A stretch of 64,000 bases of DNA from Isochrysis galbana (GCA_018136815.1 CM030932.1:6936230-7000229), one strand, 5' to 3'; shown: positions 20,097 to 31,686, counted from the stretch's first letter. Translations and numbers: made by a program. Notes: generated by a model from the letters alone, not told the origin.

Positions 20097-21135
20097 CCTA
20101 GTATAAACTTAGTTGGGGAAGGTTTTAGGAACGCGACTTCTTACTTCTTAGAACTCCCTCCTCAACCCCTCTTTCAACCCCTTTTCAACTTTGCAAAAAC
20201 CCTTGATCGCTCGCGCAATGATTTCCCCCCCTCCGCCGCCCCCCCCCCCCGCCCCCCCCCCCCCCCCCACACCCCAGGAGTTGGTCGCCTAAGTACGTGT
20301 GTGTACTTGTACTCGTACAGGTGCAAAGGTCGGTCTTTACTTCTTTACTTATTGTTCACGGCACCCAGGTGCTTCCAAATTTGCAAATGTGTAGAGGGTT
20401 TGTTATTCTGTTACTTTGCACTCTGTCCTCCAGGCAATCTCGTGATCTCCTCGGCGGCCTCCAGTTCTCCGAGCAATCTGATCGTTTCGGGACCGCCGAG
20501 ATTATGGCGTCGCGGGCCTTCTCGTGTGGCTTGAGTGAAACGTCGAAACGGATGAGAGAGAGAGCGGGCGGGGGGTTGGGGGGGGCCTTTCTCCTCAGCG
20601 GGGCTGCAAGGGGCACCAGCCGCGGAACGGAGCGGCCGCCATCAACCCTTCCCCCCTTCCCCCGCCGCCGCCCCCCCCCCTCTCTACCTCCGCCTCTCCG
20701 TCTGCGGCCCCTCGCTCTCACCGCCTCACTACTCGTTCTTTCCGTCTCCAACAAGTCTTCTTTCTGTTTGCCGAGGGTCCTCCGTGGCGGTCGAGCCTTC
20801 GTTCTCGTCCATCCTCTCGGACCCCCCTCCCCCTCCCCCCCCGCTCTCCCGCCGCGCTCCCCCCCTCCCCCCGGCCCCGGGCCCATCCTCGCCCCCCCCT
20901 CCCCCCCCCCCCCGCCCGCCTTCCCCCCCCCCCCAACAAGTCTCTTCTGGTCTCCCCCCTCCTTCCCCCTCGCCCCCCCCGCGCCCCCCCCCCCCCGCCC
21001 CTCCCTCCCTTCCCCCGCTCTACGTGCCTGTTCCCGCCCCCCTCCCCCCCGACTGCCCTTGCGACCACACGCTCCTTCCAACGGCACCCCGCCTCCCGCG
21101 CACGGAGCGCCAACCACTCATTCACCCACCTTGGC
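20097..21135. other. Upstream region of the NIT kinase; pyrimidine-rich
   Basis: This holds a retroposon 5'-end motif on the minus strand (TATAAACTTAGTT near 20103), C runs (20220-20275) and a long C/T-rich stretch with CCCCCC blocks (20640-21060). The long open frames here come from composition. An upstream exon of the kinase gene could lie in this stretch, but none can be identified. Confidence 0.5.
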
Positions 21136-24100
21136 ATGGGCACTGGCGTGACGGAACAAGATGCCGGCCACTCCAAGCCCGCCTCGGCCAAGCTGGCGCA
21201 GCTGGGTAGCACGCACCGGTATACGCTCGACGTGCTAATCAATCGCCTGCAGCGAGAGCGCGGAGCCACGTGCGCATGGCTCTCCTCCCGCTGTTCCTCC
21301 TCTTCTGTTGTGCCGGGCTCGTGCGGTGCTGGATCACTTGTCGCTGACATCCGGCAAAGGACCAACCATTGCATCCTGATGGCGCAATTTGAGCTGGATA
21401 CCGAATCGCGGCAGAGCCTCAACAAAGTGCGCGACCAGTGCGATCGCGCCGTCGGAGCTATGCGCTTCAAGGACAACAAGCAAATTGGAGGCCCCACTCC
21501 GGCAGAGTTGGCGAGGACCGTCTGCTCAATCTTCGAGACGTACAGCGACTTGATTGCAATGCTGCTTGAACACGTGCAGCTTGCCGAGGACAACATGTGA
21601 CTGCTGCCCCGCCATAGTCCTCTCTTCACACCATCCGCGGAGGGACCTGGCTCTTAACGAACTCGCGCCTCGCCTGCTCAACCCGCGACTGCCTTGCCCC
21701 GATGTCCTATCGCCACTGCCCACTGTCATCCTCAGAACACTCCGCAACATCGAATTGCTCAAGGAGCAGTACGGCCTGATGCGTGGCTACGTGGCAGCCA
21801 TCAGCTTCCTTTCGGACGAGTGCTTGGCCTCCATGCCTCTGCGGGCGCTCAAGGTGCGCGTTCCTGCTTTCACAAATGTCAACCTGCACCCGTCGCTGCA
21901 TTTTGCGGTGTGCAACGAAGAGCGCAACAAGCACCTGACGCAGGTTCCATGCTCTTGCACGAGCCCTCGAGCCACCTTGTTGTTGGGATGAGATCTTCTT
22001 GCCACTTTCACATATTGCATCACTCCCATCAGATTCTGCCCGACGCGGTGGAACGTCAACGAGAGATCAACACCGCCATTCGGAGGGCGGCGGCCTGGAA
22101 GCCACGCTATGTGCGCGACATGCTCAACGAAGTCCTTCTGGTGCGGGCCCATGAGCGACGAATGCGAGCACTTGCTAGTCCTAGAAGTCCCCTGCCACAC
22201 ATTCCTCTCACTGTCCCCCTCCCCTTTCCAAACAGCCGCCTGCACTGCTCGCTCCCCTCATCACCTTCATCGAAGACGATGACTTCGACCTCCACACACT
22301 GCGCCAACGTATCCACAGCTTTGGCTGCGACAGCAGCTCGTCCACGCCGAATTTCTCGCCAGTCGCCCATCCAGGCGCCGTGAGACAACTGCATTCAGGC
22401 CGCAGCGATGAATCTTTGCGCTCGCAGCACATGCCCCCCACTTCTTCCCCGTCGCCTGGGAGACCCGACGATGTACGAGCTGCTGCACACCCGTCACCCT
22501 CATTGAAGCGAGTGGACACGTGGTCTCCCACGCCGTCCCAACTCAGCAGTTCACCTGCGAACACGGCGCGCCCATTGATGTCGCTCATCCGCGCGGCATG
22601 GAGCATGACGAGTAGTCTAGCCTCGACTACCAGTGCCGTGACGAACAGCATCGCATCTAGCGACGCTACTAACCTGGGATTTTCCCGTCGCGCCTCGTCG
22701 ACTTCCCGCCCACGACTTCGCGCTCGCAAGAGCAGTAGTGCGCTTGTGTCGAGACGTGATGCCGTGCAAAAATGTTGGGCGAGCTTCACCGACCAGATCG
22801 AGCGGCTGTCAGAGGTGAGATGCAGACTGATGGAGTTGGCAGTACTTGATCCTTTCCACCCCTCCCGCATTGTCCCTGTTTGGCGCCTTGGGAAAGTTGG
22901 TGCCGTCAAGCCCAACTGATCTATCCGTCTCCCTCACCATTGCAGGCCAAGCAAACACTCAGCCAAGACCCGGCGATGCGGCAAGCGATAACGTTCCGCC
23001 GATGGGGCAGTACAATCCTCCAAGCACTTGTCCTAGCTGCTGCTGTGTACGCTCTCGTCTCGCTCTGCATCCCCGAAGACGTCTCACGTCAGTCATTTGG
23101 AAATGTCCTGAACCCTCTCGAGGCCAATGCATCAAGCGTAAATGTTGAGGACTCTATCGAAGTCACCCTCACTGCATCCGATTCTAGTCGAGCTGAGAGC
23201 GGGCAGGTCGCTACGGGCGCCCAGATGCCGATCGCCACTGCCGGAGGCAACTTTGCCAGCATCGTCTCGAGAGTGGACTCCACTGACCACATCGCGCACT
23301 ATCCAGCCGTACTGGTGGCCTTGGCGATTGTCATCGCGACAGGAATGGCGTCACTCGCTGCACAGCTTCGCACACCCCGTCGCGCACCTCTGCGGGGTGT
23401 CCAACCACGCCGTGCTGTCGGCTCGAGGGAGCGCGCACCAAGTAGAAGCTTGGCAAAGGATGCACGCAGCGACAGGTCGAATCGTGATCATCAACTCCGA
23501 AGCGCTTCACCATATCAAGAGGATTCGGCGAGCACGTTCTCGTCAGGCGACTCGAGTTTAAGCATGATCTTTGCCAACCATTGGCCGCACCAGTCATCTG
23601 GCTCTAGCTTATCCCTTCGCAAGTCGCGCTCAGCCAGCATAACTTCGGCGTCTGAGGCGAGGAAGGTTATCTCAACAGCTGTTCGAGCTGTGGGGGGAGC
23701 CGTTGCAAGTGTCAACGTGCATCGCTCTACAAGTAGCGAAGGCTGGCGCGGGTCGCCGACATCGAGCATCGGATCTCAGCACACTGCCAACTCGCCCCGC
23801 GCGGTTCGTGCGTCTCGCGTCAGCTCGAGGGCAGGCTCCCATGTTCAATCATGGGTTCCCTCGCGGAATGCGTCTCACGCTCCATCCAACACGGCATCCC
23901 ATGCTGGAAGCGGTCCCTCTAGTCCAATGCCCGACAGTCGAGGTCAAATGGATAGCTGTACGTCGTCTGATGACGACGGTTGCGAAAGTGTTGCGTCCAT
24001 CTCCCTTGCTGCCGTTAGCATGGACAAGCACTCTCGCTTGCGTGGCGATAGCTTGAATGTTCTGGGTCCAGGCAAGCCGCCCGACGCGGTGTCCTCGGCA

Positions 24101-25932
24101 GCTAACTCTATCGCGAGCTCGGCACGGGGCTCGGCGTGCGCTTTTTCGGGCATGCCATCTTTGCTGCCCTCTTTCGGGAGCTGCAGCATCCGTGCGACAC
24201 CAGCAGCGAGCCCTCCCCCGAGTGTCAGCGACCCTCTCGATCTAGCGGCACCAGCTGAGCCCTTTCACCGTACTAACGCGGCTCCTAGCATGGGATATGA
24301 CCCGTGCAGCGGTGACGACTCGAGCGGCGCATCCAGTGGTGTGGCGGGTGTCACCGGCTGCGCTTCAGGCGGCCCCTCAGGCGTGACTGCCAGCGCTCGA
24401 GGCGGAGGGTTGTCCTCGTCGCGGCTGCGGCACGACTCTGACGGCGTCGGGGCGGCGGCAACCATCACTATGGCCTCCGACCATCGCGAGGAAGTGGCCG
24501 CGGACACTGAAGCTGTTGGTGCCATTTCGTACGGCGTGGAAGAGGACAACGAGCCCGAAGGCGAGCTGGAGGGCAGCTCTCTCTTTGGGGAGATCGATGC
24601 ATCCGATCCTGATGAGTTTGACGAAGTGCAAATGCTCGGGCATGGCACCTTCGGCCACGCGGTGCTTCTGCGCTCATGGCGTACGGGGGTTAATGTGGTG
24701 GCCAAGAAGCTGCTTGTCAGCGGCATCACAGATTTTGCCAAGTTGGAAAACGAGGTGCGTCCTTTGCAGTCTCAACCTCGTCCGGTTCCCTGTACGGCTT
24801 AATCCCATATGCGCGACATCCAATACGCCAACGGCATGGAGCTCTTGCCCTCCTCCCTACCCTCAGCTTACTCACTCCCTCATCATCATGGCCCGTCCTA
24901 GGTTGCCATTTGCGCCAGTCTACGCCATAGGAACATCGTTCAGTATCTAGGCACCTCACACGACGATACCTTTCTCACACTTCTACTTGAGTATGCTGGC
25001 GGGGGCTCACTCGCAGATAAGTTCACTCAGCACGCCGCCACCTCGCGGCCCTTCGCTGAGCGCACAGCTGTGCGGTGGATTCGCCAACTCGCCTCGGCTA
25101 TCGACTATGTTCACTCCATGTGAGTTGCACACACCTCCTGGGACCAGATGTCCCTTCCTGCCCACCATGCACTCTCCACGCACTCCATCACGCCTCTTTG
25201 GGCTCCGTGTTTAGCGTGATTACTGGCACACAAACAAGGCAACCTAGGCTTCAAGGCGCAGGCGTCCCAGGCCACACGGAAGGGTGAAACGGATCCGAAA
25301 TCGCCGCGTGCTATGTCGGCGGGGACGTTGTTGTTGGGCTAAGCTTGAAGCCCTTGGCATTGCCTACTTGTTGCAGGGACGTGATCCATCGTGACCTTTC
25401 TGCATCCAACGTCTTCCTTTCCATACAAGGCGACGTGAAGATCGGTGACTTTGGTCTTTCACGAACTCTTGCTTGTGGACTAACGCAGGCGGGCGGTCAG
25501 CTTGCCACCACTATGTGCGGCACTCCATCCTACTGCTCACCTGAGCTCGTCAATGGCCGGCCATATGGGGCAGCTTCCGACGTTTGGGCGGTCGGGTTGC
25601 TCGCGTACCAGATTTTTACCTTGCGTCATCCGTTCGACGGTTGCTCTATGAATCAGCTAGTGCGTAAAATCATCGGTGCGGCGATTGACCTGTCTCCTCT
25701 AGAGAAGGCTCCGTATCCTGCTGAGCTCACAGCCATCGCTGATACCCGCCACCTACTGCACCCAGAGCCAGCGTTCCGTATGAAGCTAAGCCAGGTGCTC
25801 GCCATGCCTGTTGTGCGTGGTATTGACGTTGGTGTAGCCGCTTCCCCCAACCGCGTTGTGGAGCCGCAGTCATTCAAGACGGGGCGGCTATCACCGGTTA
25901 GTGACGAGGAAAAGGCCTGTATATCTGGGTGA
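21136..25932 (+). CDS. NIT-domain transmembrane Ser/Thr protein kinase
   Basis: Seven exons are inferred: 21136-21596, 21736-21943, 22033-22140, 22236-22814, 22946-24754, 24902-25119, 25377-25932. All introns are GT-AG, all phases agree, and they give 1312 residues. Residues about 25-260 form a NIT-like all-helical region with the hallmark LQRERGATCAW; bacterial NIT domains sense nitrate/nitrite (known). A Ser-rich linker leads to two hydrophobic helices (about 475-494 and 572-591), then about 400 Ser-rich residues, then a kinase domain (about 1008-1285): GHGTFG loop 1017-1022, Lys1040, HRD 1132-1134, Asn1139, DFG 1152-1154, GTPSYCSPE. The catalytic-loop Lys of Ser/Thr kinases is Ser (HRDLSASN). 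With two membrane helices, NIT and kinase should lie on the same (cytosolic) side, unless an unseen upstream exon adds a helix. Confidence 0.85.
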
Positions 25933-26170
25933 TGATTCGACCGGTTACGCTGCCGTATGACTCTTTGCGTTCCGTGTTACCGTGCGCTTTAAACCCACAT
26001 GGTCGGTTTCGCGTGCTTTGGCTGATGCTCATGTTGATAGGCATGGGAGCCAGCAGCTAGCAAGAGAAAAAATCTGAGGATTTTGTGCTACACGCCTACT
26101 GCTAGACTGTAACGCTACTACCTCCTAGCCGACATTGCCCTTTCTTTCCATTGCTCCACCTCAACCACGA
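25933..26170. other. 3' flank of the kinase gene
   Basis: Bases from about 26065 (AAAAAATCTGAGGATTTTG) resemble the 3' ends of minus-strand retroposon copies at 19832 and 33885. Otherwise nothing is seen. Confidence 0.45.
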
Positions 26171-26640
26171 TTATATACTTAGTTCAGCACGGGGGGGCCC
26201 ATTGCGCCCTCCCTCTCAGGCTCCAACTCCCCTCCGGGAGGCCTGTCGGTCATCCCCACGCTCTGGCGCCCTCTTGGCATGAGCTGGGCACTCATCAATA
26301 CCACCAAAACCCCTAGTGGGCGCGGGTCGCAAAGCGCACTCCCACGCCCGCGCTGGGCCTTCGAGCTGACTCTTCCCCCCATACAGGGCCTCGGGGGGCA
26401 CCCATGGCTGGCGAGGCAAGGCCAAGCGGAGAGGCAAAGGGGCCTGGGGCTGAGCCCCAGCCTCATCCACTCCTGCCTCCATTGCCCCCTGAACCCTGAG
26501 CTGCCTCTGCCAACCCTCTGGGAGCCCTCAGAGGACCTCCAAGAGCAGGCCATGGCGTGCACATGGTGATGCGCCGCAAGGCAAAGTGAAGGGTGAAGGG
26601 TGAGAGCGGGCGAGAGGAGAGCGGGAGCGGGGGGGATTTG
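26171..26640 (+). mobile_element. GC-rich retroposon, second subfamily
   Basis: It begins TACTTAGTTCAGCACGGGGG and continues with the boxes CCCTCCGGGAGGCC, GTGGGCGCGGGTCGC and GCACTCCCACGCCCGC shared with 29191, 53045 and (inverted) 34400-34842. No target duplication was found. Confidence 0.65.
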
Positions 26641-26984
26641 ATTTGCACCCTCCCCAATGAACCAATGAAGTGCGGTGAGTCCCGGGCTCGGCCAGGGTCT
26701 CAGCAAGGCCTGCGGGGACATCTTCATCTTCACCTGCGCCTTCACCTGCGTCTGCGTGCAGCATCGGCTCGCGGCTCAGTGCAGGGCGCCCATATTCCAA
26801 GTCAAGCTAATTTTCTTATTCCTAGGCTCCAGGCTCCGGACTCCCGACCACCAACCACAATGAGAAACCACAAACCACAAACCACCAGCTACAAATTCGC
26901 CAGCCGCCCGGTGGCGCAGGAGGGAGGAGAGAACTAGACCATCGAGGGCTGGCACACGCCGCCCGCTGCTAGAAACCCCAACCC

Positions 26985-27300
26985 CCGAGCCCCTAAGTAG
27001 AGCACGGCAGGGACGAGGGGACGCGCCGCAAGGCAGGTGGAGGGAGTGAATAGGAGAGCGGGCGAGGCTACGGTTAAGTTGTCCAAGGCCGCGCGCGAGG
27101 TGAGGATATTAAGAAGTTTTTTTGTGCATGGCTAGATCTAAGCCCTTCACTGGCCTGATAAGGTTAGGGGGGAGCCGCCTGATGGCGGGGGGAGAAGGGC
27201 CGGGGGAGTGGGGGTGTAGAAAGTATGCTGCGTACTACGTGTAGTAGGTAGTGGTTCCATTCGCCGCGAGTGCGGTAAGAATATTAAAAAAAATTTTGGA
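26985..27300 (+). repeat. Two adjacent retroposon 3'-part copies
   Basis: The first copy (26985-27125) ends GATATTAAGAAGTTTTTTT. The second (about 27140-27300) has CTAAGCCCTT, CCTGATGGCGGGG, AAGGGCCGGGGGAGTGGG, GTGTAGAAAG and ends GTGCGGTAAGAATATTAAA. Both match the 3' half of 41292-42046. Confidence 0.75.
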
Positions 27301-27405
27301 TGATTACGGAGAACTGGGGGGAAGGGGGGGGGGGGCACGTCCCATGCGAAAGGAGTCGAGGGTTGAAGGTGTTCTACGTCCAGCTTAACGTATTCACAAA
27401 GTTAT

Positions 27406-28816
27406 TCAAAGGTACGGCGGTGTCCTCCTGAGACTCGCCTTAACGCTCGGTGGCAAGCTAACGAATGTTTCTTCCAAGTTTGACATTATGAGGGTGCAAA
27501 TCATGGTCATGGGCACGATGTCAAAGGGTTGTTCAACCTGCACTCCAACTTCGTCTATCCCAACGAAGATGTAAGAGGTCACAAAGACCCACACGGCAAT
27601 CGTCACGGGCGCCATCGTACCGGCGAGCACAAAGGGAAACCCGATCAGCCAGAGCTGCAAACATCGGACAATGTGCCTGGCCATCGTTGGAGGTACTGGA
27701 GAAGAGAATATGCGTTCACACCTGCAAACAAGAGTTTTGTGAGGCGTGTGAACATTTTACTCATGAGCGAATTGACAATCAACGGCAGGATCGAAGAAGA
27801 CGTAGAATAAATGTCTAGCAAATGGAAATGGGCCCTCGCTCAAGCTGGCTTTGCAGTGCCTTGGCGTACGATCCAACGATGGTATCTAGCTCTCGCACGT
27901 CCTCCTCGAGCTTACGATGAAGATGTGCAGGCAAGTTCCCTTCACGCCACTGCACATGGAACTCACGCCTCAGAGCGCTGAGGCAATGCAGTGGGCGTGA
28001 GCGTTGGGCACCCATCCACTTTGCCTCTTCCGCAGGCAGCAGCGCGCTGAGCACCTCAATGTCATCGGCAGCGACAGGCCCAGTCAACTTTGCGTTGAGC
28101 TCCCATGCGAATGCTGCCAAGTACTTCGCAATACGAGCAGCGCCCTCACGTGCAATTGCAGGCTGTGTGGCCTTACTATCAGAGATGAGAGTGGTAACCA
28201 CCGTCTGCGATACTTCACGAATCTGCAGGATAGCCGATCCCCACAGCGCGCGCGCCTCAGCGAGACGCAAGTACGAGTTGTTCGTGCGGAACACAAGAAG
28301 AAGTCCAATCGCCGTCACCATGAGCGACATTGGCACAGGCGAGGTGCGTGGAAGTAGCGTGGCAGGAAGGCTGGCGATGCAATAGGCCCACAGAGAGGCG
28401 GCGGCGCAGATGGGCGCGATGGCGCGAAGAATGGTTGAGTACTGCCACGTGAGACCGGTTTGCAACCAGCGAATGAATGATGCCCTTCCAGTGTACTCTT
28501 CCCACGTGACATGCGTGAAGAGTCGGGTGAACGAGGGCTCATTGCTGAAGACGCCTGACACCTTGAGGCGTGGGTCCTTCCCCGCGCGCTCCCAGCGCAG
28601 AAGCTGCTCCCTGCGGCTATCTCCCTCAATCGATCGCAGCTCACGCACCTTCGCCAGTGCCTCGGCGAGCTGGTCATACTCGTCGCACCCCTCGGCGGCG
28701 AACACAGCAGCATGCCGCCACGCAAGTGGGGCTAGCCTGTGGGGCCGGGTCGCAGGCGCATGGACGAGGGCGGCGACGAGATGCAGGCCGATCAGACTGA
28801 GAAGGATGCCGCGCAT
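27406..28816 (-). CDS. Bestrophin-type anion channel, probably plastid or endomembrane
   Basis: Two exons (28816-27870 and 27721-27406; intron 148 bp, GT-AG, phase agrees) encode 420 residues. The family hallmarks are a first hydrophobic hairpin region (RWLQTGLTWQYS...), the FRTNNSYLRLAEAR motif and, in exon 2, CERIFSSPVPPTMARH and SYIFVGIDEVGVQVEQPF. Bestrophins form pentameric chloride/bicarbonate channels; thylakoid members tune proton motive force or feed bicarbonate in algae (known). The start at 28816 gives a hydrophobic leader (residues 4-18) followed by an Arg/Ala/Pro/His stretch, which fits the bipartite signal-plus-transit presequence of secondary plastids (inference). The exon junction restores CERI, supporting the model. 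Confidence 0.85.
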
Positions 28817-29190
28817 CGACCGGCTGCCGCCGTCTGCGCGCGTAAGCAGAGCTGAGCGGGAGAGGGCCGGAAGGGGGGGGGAGGGGAGGGGGGGGGGGGG
28901 GGGCGAGGGGAGGGAGGGGAGGGAGCTCGCGCGAGCCACCAACGCGTCGGCGGCCGGCCGACGGACGATCGACTGACGGACTAAAGTAGAGTACACACGC
29001 CTGCACGCCTGCCGAAAAAAAAAACCTGTCAGAGAGAAGAGACCCCAGTCCCAATCACCAATCACCAATGTCAGTCTCAGTCGTCAGTCCCAGTCCTGCA
29101 TTTTGTGTTTTGTGCGGACTGACACTCGGTAGAAGATGTCCTCAGGCGCACAATAGGAAGATACATCAACAAACCTAATGTTATAATAAT
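28817..29190. other. Upstream region of the bestrophin gene
   Basis: A G-rich tract (28865-28925) covers the 5' leader. AGTAGAGTAC lies near 28985, about 170 bp upstream of the start codon. No gene is seen. Confidence 0.5.
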
Positions 29191-30330
29191 AGGGGGCAAT
29201 GGGGGCATGGGCATGGGGGCGCTCTGCGCCCCCCTTCACCGGCACTAACTTCCCTCCGGGAGGGGCCCATCAGACACTCTCATGCCCTGCCTCCTGGCAT
29301 GGGCTGAGCACTCAACACACTAACCCAGACCACCAGTGGGCGCGGGTCAGGACTCGCACTCCCAGGCCCACTTGCCACTTGGGCCAGCACTCGTTCGTAC
29401 TCACCCATCACCCATCCCCCATCCCCCATCCCCCCCTCTCCTGGTCACCAAGCAGGCAGACAGAGGCCTGTGGGGGGCACACAGGCCTAGCTGTGAAAAA
29501 CAGCGGGTGAGGGCTAGAAAAACATCAAAAACAGCTGTTTTTGGGAATCAAAAAAAACAGTAAAAAACAGTGCGAAAAACAGTGGGGCCACATATACCGC
29601 AAGGGGGCCTTTCCCCCCCGCGCGGAACGCCTCCGCCTCCGCTCCTCGCTCCTCCGCGTCCTGCGTCCTACGCATACGTAGGCCGCCGCCGCCGCTGCCC
29701 CCTCTCCTCCCCTCGGCCGATGGCGAGCCGCTATCGGTGTTCACAACCCCAAGCAAGCCCACGCACGCGTCGCGCGTCGCGATCCGCGCGCGTGGTGGTG
29801 TGGTGGTGGTGGCCGCTGTCCCGCGCGCACGCCGCGCTCGAGCGCGCCTGGTCCTGCGCGCACGCGCGCACGCCGCGCTCGCGCGCGCCGCGCACGGGCG
29901 GCCCCCAGCCCCAGCCCCACAGCCCCACTCTAAAAAAACAGTGGCATAAATGGAGGGCGTTTGAAAAACAGTGAAAAACACTGTTTTTGGCCTCCGAAAA
30001 AAAACACTGTTCCTGTGTTTCACAGCTAGGCACACAGGACCGGCGAGGCACGCGAGGGAGAGGCAGGAGAGGCCAGGGGCTGAGCCCCAGCCTCCACTGC
30101 CCCCTGAGCTGCCTGGCTGGCCCTCAGGGAGCCCCCTGAGGACCCCTGAGAGCAGGTCGTGGCGCGCGCCATGGGCACGCGCCGCGCGCCGCAGGAGAGG
30201 GCGAAGAGAGAGTGGAGAGTGGAGCGAGGGAGCGCGGAACTCGTCAGTCCCCGGACCCCTGACCGGGGATTCACCGATAACCGCGACCCGTTTACATCAG
30301 TAAACGGACGGAGGGAGCGGCGCAAGTTCG
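29191..30330 (+). mobile_element. GC-rich retroposon interrupted by an inverted-repeat element
   Basis: The left part (29191-29485) has the start TAATAGGGGGCAATGGGGG, then CCCTCCGGGAGG and GTGGGCGCGGGTCAGG. The right part (30031 onward) continues with GGGAGAGGCAGG and AGCCCCAGCCTCC. The two halves are contiguous in other family members (compare 53280-53340), so the segment between them (29486-30030) is a later insertion. Confidence 0.7.
29486..30030. mobile_element. 545-bp non-autonomous DNA transposon (MITE-like), 8-bp duplication
   Basis: The ends are perfect 13-bp inverted repeats (CCTAGCTGTGAAA), flanked on both sides by the direct repeat CACACAGG (29478-29485 and 30031-30038). Subterminal AAAACAGTG strings recur on both sides, as expected for transposase-binding sites. 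The 340-bp core is GC-rich and has no plausible transposase frame. Eight-bp duplications are typical of hAT-type elements (known), but these ends do not match a hAT end I know, so the superfamily is open. Confidence 0.85.
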
Positions 30331-30394
30331 CCCAGGGATGCCCTCTCAAAGTATGGTTCCCCGGCGCGCCGTCGCTTATTCCTTATTCCCCTGG

Positions 30395-31015
30395 CAGGCT
30401 CGCCTGCCTCGCTTGCCCTGGCCCGTCGTGGCCAGCCCATCGCTCCAACCCCCCTCCCCCCCTATTCGACAAGTAGACAGGTGCAAAGTGGGGACTCATG
30501 AGGCTCAGTCAGGAGCGCCAGCGAGGAGAGGCCGAGAGGCCAGGGCCCAACCCCAGCCTCCTCTGCCCCCGAGCTGGCCTCTAGGGAGCCTCGAGGGGTC
30601 GCCAGGGGCAGTTGCAGGCCTATCTGTCGCAGGCGCGCCATCGCGCGTGCCGCAGGAGAAGGGAGAGAGAGCGTGGAGAAGGGGGTGGGCGGAACGAGAA
30701 CTCCGCTCACCGAAAAATAGGCAAGTCCCGCGCCTGTTTACCGGATAAGTCGGGTCTGAGGGCGCCGCCAGCCCTGTAGGCATACTAGGAAGGGGAAGGG
30801 AGGAACGGATCACCGGGAGGGGGGCGCGTGCCACCAAACCATATCTAAGCCCTTCACCCCGATCCCCGTAGTAGTGCACGGGGGGATCCGCCTGATGGCT
30901 GATGGTAGTGGGGTGGGGGGGGGCGGGGGCGGGGGAGTGGGGGTGTAGAAAGTATACTACGTGTAGGTAGTGGTTCCATGCACCGCGAGTGCGGTAAGAA
31001 TATTATGAAGTTTAA
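30395..31015 (+). mobile_element. GC-rich retroposon, 5'-truncated long copy
   Basis: It matches 41450-42046 over its whole length: GCTCCAACCCCCC, AGACAGGTGCA, CTCTGCCCCC, GAAGGGAGAGAGAGCGTGGAG, the region AAGTCCCGC...CTGTTTAC, AACGGATCACCGGG, the GTAGTGCACGGGGGG box, and GTGCGGTAAGAATATTATG at the end. Both copies are on the plus strand, 11 kb apart. Confidence 0.85.
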
Positions 31016-31109
31016 GCCCTTGTTTGTTGTTTGACCGCCCGTACCAAGGACCAAGGACCAAGGCCAAGGCCAAGGCTTAAGACGGTCTGCATGTGCGGAA
31101 AGCGGAAAG

Positions 31110-31586
31110 GTGCCTAAAGGAAGAGGGGAGAAGGCTCTCGCATACTCCAAGTGCGACGAATGCAAGAAACTAGACATCATCATCGCCCGCACGAAGGCAC
31201 GAATGAATGTCGCATTCATCCTAGATGCATGCGATTTCTTGATTTCCGGGGCTCTATCTTTTCTACGAATAATTTTGCATTTGATGATACCCTACGCCGA
31301 AGCTGGAGTTATAGATTATATTGGCGTCGCAGTAAGCGAACGAGAGATGCGATGTGGAATGGGATCACGACGCACAACGGCAACCAATAATGGCGATAGG
31401 ACAGCAACTCAATCACGCTGTCAACTCTCACCAAAGTCATACAAACGCAGCCATGAGGATAAAATGCAAGTGGAGGACACAACAATGTGTGCTGTCAAAG
31501 TGCGTGTGCCTGGAGCATCAACCCCGGCGACGGGTAAGTTGAGGAGACGTGCGGAACTACGCAAGAATATGCGAGAGATGTCATGA
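31110..31586 (+). CDS. Hypothetical protein, doubtful
   Basis: A frame of 158 residues with a C-x2-C pair near the N-terminus (KCDECKK), a hydrophobic stretch in the middle (LISGALSFLRIILHLMIP) and a basic C-terminus. There is no recognised family. It could be a genuine small gene downstream of the P-loop kinase (convergent), or chance. Confidence 0.25.
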   Translation: MPKGRGEKALAYSKCDECKKLDIIIARTKARMNVAFILDACDFLISGALSFLRIILHLMIPYAEAGVIDYIGVAVSEREMRCGMGSRRTTATNNGDRTATQSRCQLSPKSYKRSHEDKMQVEDTTMCAVKVRVPGASTPATGKLRRRAELRKNMREMS

Positions 31587-31686
31587 GGTCGTAGCAAGCA
31601 TGCGAGTGGTGAGCATGAACATAGGAGTAAATAGTACAAGAGGAATGGCTTGGGAATGAAATGGGAGTGCTCTGACGACTCGTCAG

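Noticed and set aside
20297-21629. Long open frames on both strands (up to 303 codons)
   Set aside because: They lie in C/G homopolymer-rich DNA and code Pro- or Gly/Arg-rich sequence without motifs. Only the frame from 21136 has real domain content.
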